A stretch of DNA of 64,000 nucleotides from contig VXNM01000009.1 of NCBI GenBank assembly GCA_009840545.1, forward strand, positions 465,427 through 529,426, in the 5' to 3' direction. Under the pieces are notes generated by a model. The model was not told where the DNA came from. It did not search any database and was given only the letters and a program-made list of their open reading frames with translations. The position numbers were made by a program, and so were the translations under genes. The DNA is from Gammaproteobacteria bacterium. GTDB taxonomy: Bacteria > Pseudomonadota > Gammaproteobacteria > Pseudomonadales > Azotimanducaceae. Every line of letters begins with the position of its first letter. Positions within the stretch are counted from its first letter, which is position 1. Shown piece by piece: positions 17,428 to 28,263 of the stretch.

Positions 17428-19548
17428 ATGTTCGAACGGATCCTCGCAGTGCTACTCACACTCTCGTGCAGCGTGACACTTGCACAGACCGATCCTACAT
17501 TTCGGGCCGAAACGACTGCGATAGCGTTGTCGGCGAAACCCGAACTAGACGGAAAGGTTCGGGGCGATCCAGTATGGGAAGCCGAAACGCCGATTTCGAA
17601 CTTCAGTCAATTGCGCCCAGAAAACGGAGAACCAGCATCCCACCTTACAGAGGTCTACTTTGGCTACACTGAATCGGCACTACACATAGCGTTCCTGTGC
17701 TACGAGGACGATCCAAGTCAAATTGTTGTATCTAGCAACGGCGACTTATCAGATTCTGTTGCAATAGTTCTGGATACCTTCTTGAACGGACGTACCGGCT
17801 TTGTGTTTGCAACCAACCCAAATGGGCCGCTTTGGGACGGAGCTCTCTCTAGCGGCAACACCGACTGGAACTGGTCGACCACCTGGCGGGTCGAGTCACG
17901 TCGCACGCCGTTCGGCTGGAGTACAGAAATGGAAATTCCATTTAGTTCGTTGCGTTATGGACACGACAAAGTACAAACATGGGGAGTAAACATTGCACGC
18001 GTAACGATCGCTGACAACGAAATATCCTATTGGTCTCCCGTACCCGCTCAATTCAACATGTATCGAATCGATTTAGCGGGTCGGATTCATGGCATTGGTG
18101 TACCCGCCATGAATCGAAGTCTTCGATTCACTCCATACGTTAGGACCGGCGAAGTTCAGTCAGATTTCTCCGACCATGACCAGGGAAATGATGCAGGATT
18201 TGACGTGAAGTATTCGATTACATCCCGCTTGACGTTGGATGCAACCTTCAACACCGACTTTGCTCAGGTGGAATCGGATCAGCTTCAGGTCAATCTTGGT
18301 CGTTATGCACTGTTCTTTCCAGAAACTCGTCCGTTCTTTCTGGAAAACCAAGCACTGTTTACGGTGGGTGTACCTTGGCAAACTCAACTTTTTCACAGTC
18401 GACGAATTGGAATCGCACCAAATGGGCAACGCCTCCGGATCGATGGGGGAGTTCGTGTCACTGGAAAGATCGCAGACCAAACAAACTTGGGGTTTCTTCA
18501 GATGAGATCCGACTCACACGCAAGTGACGATAAGTCGGATTTCACAGTGCTGCGATTAAGCAGAGACTTGAAGAATCGTTCCTCGGTAGGCTTTCTCGGT
18601 TCAAGAAGGCGAGATAACCTTTCGACTGGCGACACGTGGGGCATAAATGGTTCCTTTGGGATTGGAGAACGCACCGATATCCACACATTTGTGGCTACAA
18701 CTCGAAGCGATGCTTACAGTTCGGACGAACACGCATTCAATGTCTACGTGAACCATAGCTCACCAACTTGGAAATACCAAGCATGGATACATGAAGTAGG
18801 CAAAGGATTCAATCCTGAAGTTGGCTTTGTGTCTCGAAGAAACATGCGAACAACTGGTGGAGTACTGCGCTACACCCATGCAGTCGACGACTTTGTTGGT
18901 CTTAAAGAGTGGAACCAGTACTACTCAGTCAGCATGACTCGAAACTTGGATGGCTACTTGGAGAATGGTGGGCTCCATCTCGAACTTTGGCCCGTGTGGG
19001 ACAACGGGGCGGACGGATGGGTAGCCGTCGATTTTCAATACGAGGAGGTTCGGGATCCTTTTCCAGTGGCAGGTGTACTCATACCGCCTGGAAAGTACAA
19101 CACCAAACAATTCGTGCTTGCTGGAAATCTTCCAAATACCCATCGAATTCGAGGCGGGGCTTTTCTCTCTAACGGCGGGTTCTACAACGGAAAGCTCTTA
19201 AACACAAATGCGTTCTTTAGCTACCAACAAGACGAATCATTGAGTTTCAGTGTCGGATACCAACATCGAAGAATTGGATTCCCTACGTTGGAAAAGGATG
19301 TCACAGTGGCGAATGGGAATGTGGGATTTGCGTATTCATTTACGCCGCAGAGTGGAATCTTCGGACAGCTTCAACGCAATCGCATCGACGATATTTGGTC
19401 AGTCAATTTACGATATCGGTGGCAAAGGAACGCCAATTCCGGGTTGTACATCGTCTATTCTTACTTCGGCTTGGGCACAGACGATGACACCTTGGAGCAT
19501 CAAGAGTTTGTTGTCAAGTACAGTCACGCCTTCGATGTACTGAACTAA
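17428..19548 (+). CDS. DUF5916-type outer-membrane protein with CBM9-like N-terminus
   Basis: A 706-residue exported protein. The ATG at 17428 has GGAGG 6 nt upstream and starts a clean signal peptide (MFERILAVLLTLSCSVTLAQ); an in-frame extension to 17299 is not needed. The mature N-terminus resembles a CBM9-like beta-sandwich (KPELDGKVRGDPVWEAETP, LHIAFLCYEDDP, WSTEMEIPFSSLRYG). A long series of amphipathic strands follows from about residue 220 with FFPETRPFFLENQALF, a hallmark of the DUF5916 family. The C-terminal two-thirds look like an outer-membrane barrel. Proteins of this type occur near peptidase or polymer-uptake genes, but their function is not established. Confidence 0.82.
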   Translation: MFERILAVLLTLSCSVTLAQTDPTFRAETTAIALSAKPELDGKVRGDPVWEAETPISNFSQLRPENGEPASHLTEVYFGYTESALHIAFLCYEDDPSQIVVSSNGDLSDSVAIVLDTFLNGRTGFVFATNPNGPLWDGALSSGNTDWNWSTTWRVESRRTPFGWSTEMEIPFSSLRYGHDKVQTWGVNIARVTIADNEISYWSPVPAQFNMYRIDLAGRIHGIGVPAMNRSLRFTPYVRTGEVQSDFSDHDQGNDAGFDVKYSITSRLTLDATFNTDFAQVESDQLQVNLGRYALFFPETRPFFLENQALFTVGVPWQTQLFHSRRIGIAPNGQRLRIDGGVRVTGKIADQTNLGFLQMRSDSHASDDKSDFTVLRLSRDLKNRSSVGFLGSRRRDNLSTGDTWGINGSFGIGERTDIHTFVATTRSDAYSSDEHAFNVYVNHSSPTWKYQAWIHEVGKGFNPEVGFVSRRNMRTTGGVLRYTHAVDDFVGLKEWNQYYSVSMTRNLDGYLENGGLHLELWPVWDNGADGWVAVDFQYEEVRDPFPVAGVLIPPGKYNTKQFVLAGNLPNTHRIRGGAFLSNGGFYNGKLLNTNAFFSYQQDESLSFSVGYQHRRIGFPTLEKDVTVANGNVGFAYSFTPQSGIFGQLQRNRIDDIWSVNLRYRWQRNANSGLYIVYSYFGLGTDDDTLEHQEFVVKYSHAFDVLN

Positions 19549-19741
19549 ATTGGGATTCGGAAATCCTCCTCGAAAACTCAAAACACTGTGACCTCGGTCC
19601 ATTTGGACTTGACCGTATGGGTAGAACCTGTCAGAACCACAGGCCACTCATTCGCCGTTAGGAACAAGCTCTCACTGAACGGGTTTCGACCTCTCGACTC
19701 GAACGATTTCGAACCATACTCAAGAAATTACTACTTTTGAC

Positions 19742-19769
19742 TTGAAATCAGAAAAGTTGCCACTATCAT
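19742..19769 (+). promoter_or_regulatory. Candidate groESL promoter
   Basis: TTGAAA at 19742-19747 and TATCAT at 19764-19769 with a 16-bp spacer would start transcription inside the CIRCE operator just downstream. The -35 with its preceding base (CTTGAAA) also matches the heat-shock sigma-32 -35 element, but the -10 fits sigma-70 better. By eye only. Confidence 0.5.
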
Positions 19770-19773
19770 ACGC

Positions 19774-19810
19774 AACGATTAGCACTCTCCCATCGAGAGT
19801 GCTAATCGTT
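19774..19810 (+). promoter_or_regulatory. CIRCE operator (HrcA binding site)
   Basis: An exact match to the CIRCE consensus TTAGCACTC-N9-GAGTGCTAA at 19779-19805, extended by flanking bases to a perfect 16-bp inverted repeat with a 5-nt loop. It lies 29 bp before the groES start, between the candidate promoter and the ribosome site. By established knowledge CIRCE is bound by the heat-sensitive repressor HrcA, so groESL here is probably HrcA-repressed and hrcA should be elsewhere in the genome. Confidence 0.97.
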
Positions 19811-19839
19811 GTTTCAAGAGAATCTTGGGAGACAGACAC

Positions 19840-20130
19840 ATGAATATTCGACCACTTCAGGACAGAGTCGTTGTACGCCGTCTCGACGAAGAGACGATGT
19901 CGGCAGGCGGTATCGTACTGCCGGATTCTGCTTCGGAAAAACCAAGCCAAGGTGAAATCCTGGCAGTTGGACCAGGCAAAGTTCTCGACAACGGCGATGT
20001 ACGTGCCCCCGACGTTTCAGTCGGTGACAAAGTGATTTTCGGTCAGTACGGCGGCAACACAGTAAAGCTTGATGGAGAGGAATTGCTAATCCTCCAGGAA
20101 AGCGAAATTTTTGGCGTCGTTGAAGACTAG
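19840..20130 (+). CDS. groES: Co-chaperonin GroES
   Basis: A 96-residue GroES, the heptameric lid of the GroEL chamber. It starts [18 protein letters not shown], carries the mobile loop [23 protein letters not shown], and ends with [15 protein letters not shown]. The ATG at 19840 has GGGAG 8 nt upstream and matches the family N-terminus. It precedes groEL by 22 bp and sits directly behind the CIRCE operator, so it is co-regulated with groEL as a heat-shock operon. Confidence 0.98.
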   Translation: MNIRPLQDRVVVRRLDEETMSAGGIVLPDSASEKPSQGEILAVGPGKVLDNGDVRAPDVSVGDKVIFGQYGGNTVKLDGEELLILQESEIFGVVED

Positions 20131-20137
20131 GCACTAG

Positions 20138-21787
<1,650 letters not shown>

Positions 21788-21834
21788 CAAGTATGCGGGT
21801 AGCTCTAGGTTGCCCACTTGCATCCCTTTGATGG

Positions 21835-21866
21835 TGCGGCCCACATAAAGTGGGCCGCATTTTTTT
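21835..21866 (+). terminator. Intrinsic terminator of groESL
   Basis: TGCGGCCCAC pairs perfectly with GTGGGCCGCA across a 5-nt loop (ATAAA), followed by seven T residues. It is a canonical rho-independent terminator, 47 bp after the groEL stop. Confidence 0.95.
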
Positions 21867-22166
21867 GATAGTGAGTTCATCTTGTTTCACTAGACCCACG
21901 TAGTGAACATCCAAGGAAAGTACGCTCACATGTGCGTGTGGCCGTCGAGACAAGAAAACTGGGCGAATTGGACTACAAGCACTCCTCCGTCGCTCCCCAA
22001 CAGACTTTCGCTCCAACGATGAAGTAGGTCAACATTACCCCGGCGACCCGATAATGACTTCGGCGACGCGGCCCCGGGCGCGCCACTTCAGAGAGCTACG
22101 TGAGTCTCGAAAAGTTCTCAATCCTCCAATGAGAATCGGCAGCCACCCCGATTTTCCATTTCCTAA
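21867..22166. other. Non-coding stretch after groESL, possibly decayed
   Basis: A 300-bp stretch with no sustained open frame. It leads into an orphan PEP-utiliser swivel domain and may be the decayed remainder of a longer PEP-synthase-like gene, but I could not align it to that family with confidence. It contains a locally GC-rich run at about 22070-22085. Confidence 0.4.
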
Positions 22167-22526
22167 GAAGAGACGTCGCCACACTCGAACAAATTTCATG
22201 GTTCCGCCGTAAGTCCTGGGATCGTGACTGCCACCGCATGCGTTCTTCCTAGTCCCGATTCGGCTGGAGAAGTGATCTCAGGTGCGGTGTTTGTATGTCC
22301 ACCAGCATGGACGCAGTTATTGACTCAGGCATTAGCATTTGTGACTGACATAGGAGGAATGCTTGCACACGGACCCATCATCGCGCGGGAATTTCGAATT
22401 CCTGCGGTACTTGGACTAGGCGACGCGACGAGAAAGATACAGACAGATGACCTTCTCACCGTAGACGGAAACAGTGGAACGGTTCAAGTGGTTCCAGTCG
22501 ATACCACAGATCCTTCCAATACGTGA
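22167..22526 (+). pseudogene. Orphan PEP-utilising enzyme mobile (phosphohistidine) domain
   Basis: An open frame of about 119 codons after a stop at 22164-22166, encoding only the C-terminal swivel domain of PEP synthase / rifampicin phosphotransferase-like enzymes. SPGIVTATACVLP at the start, then CPPAWTQLLTQALAFVTDIGGMLAHGPIIAREF with the phosphohistidine, then IPAVLGLGDATRKIQ and LLTVDGNSGTVQVV. The ATP-grasp domain that would phosphorylate this His is missing upstream, and the frame has no clear start (GTG at 22224 would cut off the first strand). A truncated remnant is most likely; a free-standing domain is possible. Confidence 0.65.
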
Positions 22527-22805
22527 GTTTTTCACAGCACAAGAAGAGCCAATGCTCCGACAATGAAGCGCGACTTCTCTATCGAATTTCATCGAATTGC
22601 TCTCTAGGTTCAGCTTGTGATTTACGGGAATGATTCGATGATGCCCTGCAAATCCTCCCAACAAGGACGTGATTGAGTCTTGTCGAGTTCATACTGAGCA
22701 AGGTCCGGAGTCGTGAGACCCACAAGAGCAAGACCATACTTACCTAAGCCTTTGCATTGCTCCGTTTTGATATGGTTTGCACTCTTAGGATCGAGATCCT
22801 TCCAA

Positions 22806-25046
22806 ATGCGACACCTAATTACACTCCTACTTCTGCTGTTCTCCTTCAGTGCAATTCCCCAAGTCCTTGAGGAAATTGTCGTGACTGCAAAGAAACGAAA
22901 TCAGTCAATTCAGGACGTGGGAATGTCTGTTGGAGTGATGCTGGACGAGGACATCGACCAAGCACTGCAAGGTGGAATCGACGTATTGGGTCTCGCAAAT
23001 CGGTTGCCTAGTCTGCACATCGAGTCATCCAACGGAAGACTAGCGCCAAGGTTCTACGTGAGAGGAATGGGAAATGTAGATTTTGACCTCAATGCATCTC
23101 AACCGATCTCGTTTATCTACGACGATGTGATTCTCGAAAATCCTGCCGCCAAGAGCTTTCCTCTGTTCGACATTGAACGCCTGGAGCTTCTTCGGGGTCC
23201 TCAAGGCACATTGTTTGGGCGCAACACCACTGGCGGAATTCTAAAGTTCGACTCAAGGAAACCAGCACCCCACTCCTCATCAGAATTCAGGCTGTCCTTG
23301 GGGGCACGAGATCACCTGCGAGCGGACATGGCTCTCAATCGTCCCCTAAACGATAGCAACATAAACGTTCGCTTTGCTTTCATGGCAAACTCTATAGGAG
23401 ACTGGATCGACAACACAACACCGCAACGAGAGGTTTCCGATGCTCTAGGCGGGTTTGAAGATTACGCATTCCGTCTCCTTCTTGACGTTCAACCGACGGA
23501 GAAAACCAACGTCCTTCTCAATCTTCATGGTCGAGCGTTGGACGGAACACCCACAATTTTCTATGCAAACGCCATTCGACCGGGAAGTGAAGGAGAGTTC
23601 GTCGATGGATTTAGTCGTGACAAGGTGAGCCTAGACGCTTTCGACCAACACTTCCAAGAGTCAAAACAGTTGGGGCTGTTTGCCACGGTGAAGCACACGC
23701 TTGGTGGTATGTCTTTGGTCTCAATTTCCGGCATCCACTCAGTGCTGGACCAGATTTCGAGAGGCGATGTCGATGGTGGATATGGGTCCGTGTTTGGTGG
23801 AATACTTCCTTCAGGACCAGGGCCGGGAATTCCCTTCGACGCCCAGACAGCCGATACACTGGACAATCACTTGCAGATCACGCAGGAGCTCCGACTAGAA
23901 GGGAAAGTCGGTTCACGCCATTGGCTAGTAGGCTTTTACGCCTTTTTGGAAGACCTAGAAATCGAAACTTACAATTTTGACTCTGTCTTCGTCCCTCACA
24001 CCCTGAACGGCTATGTAAATCAAGTACAAGACACTCGTGCCTTCGCCCTTTTTGGAACCATAGACTTGATCTCCCAAGAAGATTGGGACGTGTCAGCCGG
24101 CATAAGATTGTCTTCGGACAGCAAAGACTTCACTGCGATACGCACTCAATCTCCTCTTTCCTTTCTTGGAATTGAAGGAATCGGTCCCATCAGTGTGAGT
24201 CCAAGCGATACTGTCATGACTTGGGATGTGAGTGCGAACACAAAGATTTCAGAGGGTGTCAATGGATACGTGCGAGTCGCGAGAGGCCACCGAGCTCCGT
24301 CCATCCAAGGTCGCCTTCTCTTTCAGGACACCGTTTCAGTCGGCGACACAGAGTCAAACCTCTCGGTTGAAGTCGGCGCTAAAGCACTAACCCTTGACAA
24401 CCGTCTTCGCCTACACGCTGCTTTGTACAACTATCGCGTGGATAACTTTCAAATTACAAAGATTGGCGGGGTAGCAAACGTCAGCGAACTCATCAATGTC
24501 GCGACGCTTGTAGGTTCTGGCACGGAGATCGAGTTTGACTGGTTCTTGAACGAGTCTTGGTTAGTAACCGGCGGATTGAGTCTCAATTTCACAGAACTCA
24601 GCGACTCCGACCTTTCTGTAAACGGTTGCGGCTCTGCATCTTTGTTGAGCGGCTGTACAGTTACGGATCCACAGTTACCAAATGGTGAGTACCTAATTGA
24701 CGGTAACAATCTATACAACTCGCCCGAGCGAATTGTTAACTTCTCGGTGCGCTACGAGAAAGCGCTTGAGATTGGAGACTTCGAAGTCGCTACGGATTGG
24801 GCGATGAGGAGTGCATTAAGGTTCACCTTGTATGAGAGTCTTGAGTATCGGGACGACGGAGCGATTGAAGGTGGGGCACGAGTTGGGATTCAACTCACAG
24901 GCTCACGACATCGCGTCTCATTCTTCGTACGGAACATTCTGAATGACGAATCCATGATTGGATCGATAGACTTCAATAACCTGACAAGCATGTTGAACGC
25001 CCCTAGAACTTGGGGCATTGAGTACAAGCACCTTGCTCGTAACTAG
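22806..25046 (+). CDS. TonB-dependent outer-membrane receptor
   Basis: A 746-residue receptor with a signal peptide (MRHLITLLLLLFSFSAIPQ), a TonB-box-like LEEIVVTAKKRNQSIQDV, a plug domain (LRGPQGTLFGRNTTGGILKFDSRKPA) and a C-terminal 22-strand barrel ending APRTWGIEYKHL. The plug contains the conserved ERLELLRGPQGTLFGRN. I choose the ATG at 22806 because it begins the signal peptide; an in-frame GTG at 22713 would add an implausible N-terminus. It imports a large scarce substrate with TonB energy. The sequence resembles the broad Sphingomonad-type receptors, so neither iron nor a carbohydrate or lipid substrate can be assigned. Confidence 0.92.
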   Translation: MRHLITLLLLLFSFSAIPQVLEEIVVTAKKRNQSIQDVGMSVGVMLDEDIDQALQGGIDVLGLANRLPSLHIESSNGRLAPRFYVRGMGNVDFDLNASQPISFIYDDVILENPAAKSFPLFDIERLELLRGPQGTLFGRNTTGGILKFDSRKPAPHSSSEFRLSLGARDHLRADMALNRPLNDSNINVRFAFMANSIGDWIDNTTPQREVSDALGGFEDYAFRLLLDVQPTEKTNVLLNLHGRALDGTPTIFYANAIRPGSEGEFVDGFSRDKVSLDAFDQHFQESKQLGLFATVKHTLGGMSLVSISGIHSVLDQISRGDVDGGYGSVFGGILPSGPGPGIPFDAQTADTLDNHLQITQELRLEGKVGSRHWLVGFYAFLEDLEIETYNFDSVFVPHTLNGYVNQVQDTRAFALFGTIDLISQEDWDVSAGIRLSSDSKDFTAIRTQSPLSFLGIEGIGPISVSPSDTVMTWDVSANTKISEGVNGYVRVARGHRAPSIQGRLLFQDTVSVGDTESNLSVEVGAKALTLDNRLRLHAALYNYRVDNFQITKIGGVANVSELINVATLVGSGTEIEFDWFLNESWLVTGGLSLNFTELSDSDLSVNGCGSASLLSGCTVTDPQLPNGEYLIDGNNLYNSPERIVNFSVRYEKALEIGDFEVATDWAMRSALRFTLYESLEYRDDGAIEGGARVGIQLTGSRHRVSFFVRNILNDESMIGSIDFNNLTSMLNAPRTWGIEYKHLARN

Positions 25047-25261
25047 TGTGATTGAGAATTCACTCTCGTATTCGAATGAATCTGAACTCTTAGCTTGATA
25101 AGGCGATTAAGACGAGCGTTTGAAACTGTATCTGGAGCCGAACTCTGATAGGGAAACAGAACGCTAATCGTTGCAATAGCGTTCCAGTGCTGCAATCTAA
25201 CAAAACCTAAAGTAAAAATTGAGAAAATCAACTTGTACCTAGGACCTGACAATCCAAGCTG

Positions 25262-26956
25262 ATGGATCATTTAGCAGCAAGTTGCGATGAAACAGGTAAG
25301 TGGAACAGAACCTCGCCACTCTCCATACTGTATTACTTTGGATTGCGACCCGGAAGGATATTTGCAACGGTCAGAACGATTTTCCTAAGAGTTGCAATTC
25401 CATCTGGTCCACTTCTATACGTTGCGAGAGATAGTGGTCTTGGGTGGAAATGGTCTATCTTGATAACACTCTCCATTGTGTTTGTGTTTAATCTCGGTAG
25501 GGCACTTTGCAAATACTATTCATTTCTCTGGCAGTCAACTTCAGAATCTATTTCAGTCAAGTCAGGAATTTTTCACAAAGCTCAGTCTGACGTCAAATGG
25601 TCCAGAGTACGAGCAGTCAGCATAAGTCGCGACCCATTGCAACGAAGGATTGGCCTTTGCTCCGTCGCGCTGGACACCGCAGGTTCGGCTGATGCTGAAG
25701 TCTCAATTCCCAACATACCCATCTCCGTTGCTCAGGAACTGCAAGCGAAGACAGGTGAGGATCATGGGCGATCTCAGTACATGCCACCGAATATCTCGCC
25801 GTCTATTGGAGAGGATTCGGTAGAGGATCACGTAAGTGAAATTCAAATGGAGCAAAGTCGTGAGGTTCTGTTTCGACTCTCAATACTCGATCTCCTGAAG
25901 TCTGTCTTGTGCTCCCGCGGAGTGATTGCGTCGGTAATTGGAGGCTGGGTCAGTTTGGGATCTTTATACATCCTATTTCGCCACCTTTTTGCCCGGAACT
26001 CGGATAGCAACGACGATGGAATTCGAGACAGAGTTGTTGGTTGGATTACTGAACTGCCTCACGAAGCAATGTCAGATCTCGACACCGTGACGACGTGGCT
26101 TGCAAATAGTGTCGGGCTAGAGTTTCTTGAGTCTGAACCTGGGGAGGCCACATTCTTAGCCGCAATCGCCGTAGCACTTACATTCCTATTCTTCCTAACG
26201 ACCACTTTTAGACGGACAACCTCCAACTATGGGTTTGAATTATCGGACGAGGATTCGCACTTGGTAGTCGCTCGCGGCCTCTTTACAAAAAACCAGACTC
26301 GAATCGAAAAACGACGCATCCAAGTCATCACGTATTCCATGACCAATAGAGAACGTTGGTTTGGTCGAGGGACATTGCTGTTCGAGCAGTCTGAGAGCGA
26401 AGAAGATCACTCGATTCGCGTACCGTTTGTGGATGAAACCACAGCAGACACTATTGTTCAACAAGTCTATGACGGTGATATCAAAATCCCGTCTTTGCAT
26501 ACCAAAGCAAGAGACTACCATCGCATCTCTATCGTGAGTTTTTTCGTTGAGCTGATCCACCGAGTCCTGATTTGGGCTCCACTTTGTCTATTGGCGGTTT
26601 CAACCGTGGTGCCGTACTTTCGCCAGTTCTTGTGGCCTTACGCATTGTTGCTTCCATGTTTCTTCGGGCTAGCCTCTTGGCTGAAATGGATAAAGACAGG
26701 TTATGTAGTCAATAGGGACTTCCTAGCCAGAAGAGGCGGTGTATTTCGTCGCAATGTCAAGCTCGTACAAGTAGAAAAGGTACAGACAATCCGCATGAGC
26801 CAAAACATGATTCAAAGGATGCGTGCTACATCGAAATTGTCACTCTTCTATTTAGGTGGAGACATCTCCATCCCGTATCTCAATGTGTGCAAAGCCAATG
26901 AATATAGGACGAACGTATTAGAGAGAATCAGAACCAGAAACATCTCATGGACATGA
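25262..26956 (+). CDS. Bacterial PH-domain membrane protein, YdbT-like
   Basis: A 564-residue membrane protein of the bPH_2 (DUF304) family. It has membrane segment pairs near residues 40-85, 215-240, 295-315 and 420-470, each followed by a bacterial PH domain (ISVKSGIFHKAQSDVKWSRVRAVSISRDPLQRRIGLCSV; LVVARGLFTKNQTRIEKRRIQVITY; LARRGGVFRRNVKLVQVEKVQTIRMSQN). Three such units make it like Bacillus YdbT. It overlaps the next gene by 10 nt, so the two are co-translated. YdbS/YdbT have been linked to tolerance of antimicrobial peptides and to envelope stress; the mechanism is unknown. Confidence 0.82.
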   Translation: MDHLAASCDETGKWNRTSPLSILYYFGLRPGRIFATVRTIFLRVAIPSGPLLYVARDSGLGWKWSILITLSIVFVFNLGRALCKYYSFLWQSTSESISVKSGIFHKAQSDVKWSRVRAVSISRDPLQRRIGLCSVALDTAGSADAEVSIPNIPISVAQELQAKTGEDHGRSQYMPPNISPSIGEDSVEDHVSEIQMEQSREVLFRLSILDLLKSVLCSRGVIASVIGGWVSLGSLYILFRHLFARNSDSNDDGIRDRVVGWITELPHEAMSDLDTVTTWLANSVGLEFLESEPGEATFLAAIAVALTFLFFLTTTFRRTTSNYGFELSDEDSHLVVARGLFTKNQTRIEKRRIQVITYSMTNRERWFGRGTLLFEQSESEEDHSIRVPFVDETTADTIVQQVYDGDIKIPSLHTKARDYHRISIVSFFVELIHRVLIWAPLCLLAVSTVVPYFRQFLWPYALLLPCFFGLASWLKWIKTGYVVNRDFLARRGGVFRRNVKLVQVEKVQTIRMSQNMIQRMRATSKLSLFYLGGDISIPYLNVCKANEYRTNVLERIRTRNISWT

Positions 26957-28056
26957 GCCCGACTACCGGATTGAAGACATCGGCAAATCCAGACCCGTTG
27001 GGAAAAGACTCGTCGTGGAACGCTCTGTCGCGAAAGTATGTTCTTAAGAGCGTTGTAAGGGTCTTGGTTACAACCTTCGTTGGAGTAGCACCGATTCTTT
27101 GGATTGTCGGATGGGTGGTCAAGTGGTCATACGCACTCGATGAATACCCGATTTTTGCCCTGAGTTGTATTTTGGGAATTCAGTTGATCTTGCGTGCGTG
27201 CTATGCGCCTCTGAATGCATTGAAGACTAGGTATGCCGTCAACGATGATTGCATCTACCACAAAGGAGGTGTACTGGATAGATGGGAGCATGTGGCTCCA
27301 ATCTCAAGGGTTCAACAAGTCTCAAGCTGTAGCGGACCATTGGACCGGGCAATGGGACTAAGATCAGTAGAAGTGAAGACTGCAGATGGAACAGGCACAT
27401 CGATTGATGGATTGGATATTGGTGTTGCAGAAAGACTGCGGGACTATGTTGGAGGACAGATAAAGGTACCGATTCAAGATGAGATTAGTCCATCAGACGA
27501 CGTGCCCCACCACTTGGAAACTCCCGTGGACTCAACAAGTCAGGCAAGTGGATTTGTCCATATCGAGTCGTTGCCACGGTCTCAAGAAGTAACTTGGCTG
27601 AGGTTTAGGTGCCATGTACGCAACATCGTAGGCGTATTGCCGATGACTCTATTCGCGTGGCCGCTCGCCATACTCTTCACCACATTTATGTTCTTTGAGC
27701 TCATCGAAGCTAACCAGCAAACCATAGTAGACCTGATTGGAACTCTATTTTTCCTATCTTGGGGAAGTGTTGTATTGGTGGGTTTGGTGTATCCACTGAT
27801 CGAGGTTCCATTACGTGGAGTGGCCCTACGTTCTGATGATGTGCTATTCAAGAAAGGCGTGCTAACTCGAAATGTGGAAGTAGTACCGTTCTCCTGTATC
27901 CAAAATGTAGAGTCGAATCAAGGATTTCTGGATCGGTGCTATGGTTTGAGCAACTTATCGATCTATACGACAGCGTCTAATACCGCTCTTAAAGGATTGG
28001 ATACTCACACCGCAAACTACCTGCGAGAGGAGATCCTAAAGGCCGCCAAGGTGTAA
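26947..28056 (+). CDS. Bacterial PH-domain membrane protein, partner of preceding gene
   Basis: A 369-residue membrane protein with two membrane-pair plus bPH_2 units (CIYHKGGVLDRWEHVAPISRVQQVSSCSGPLDRAMGLRSVEV and VLFKKGVLTRNVEVVPFSCIQNVESNQGFLDRCYGLSNLSIYT). The repeated pattern of the signature 'K.G...R....V....IQ.V....G.LDR..GL..' within the protein and in its neighbour shows internal duplication. Its ATG lies inside the end of the upstream gene. The two probably form one membrane complex, in parallel with the YdbS-YdbT pair of Bacillus. Confidence 0.82.
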   Translation: MDMSPTTGLKTSANPDPLGKDSSWNALSRKYVLKSVVRVLVTTFVGVAPILWIVGWVVKWSYALDEYPIFALSCILGIQLILRACYAPLNALKTRYAVNDDCIYHKGGVLDRWEHVAPISRVQQVSSCSGPLDRAMGLRSVEVKTADGTGTSIDGLDIGVAERLRDYVGGQIKVPIQDEISPSDDVPHHLETPVDSTSQASGFVHIESLPRSQEVTWLRFRCHVRNIVGVLPMTLFAWPLAILFTTFMFFELIEANQQTIVDLIGTLFFLSWGSVVLVGLVYPLIEVPLRGVALRSDDVLFKKGVLTRNVEVVPFSCIQNVESNQGFLDRCYGLSNLSIYTTASNTALKGLDTHTANYLREEILKAAKV

Positions 28057-28263
28057 CACAAACCTTCTCGGGAAACTCTCGAACCCGAGTCTCCAGTGCT
28101 CAGTACGATGCGGGACATGCCTCAGCCGTCACGTGTGGTGGTGCTGAAACCGACTACCCTTACTTGCAGACGTCTACACAGTCTCGGTTAAACCACTCCT
28201 TTCTCTTTTCCAATTCTTAGCGACCATGCTATTGAGACTGGTCTTGCATCAAACACTGTTCAA

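Noticed and set aside
28068..28090. Short stem between the convergent PH-domain and ZnuD-like genes
   Set aside because: Only 6 bp with an 11-nt loop and no T-tract; too weak to call a terminator.
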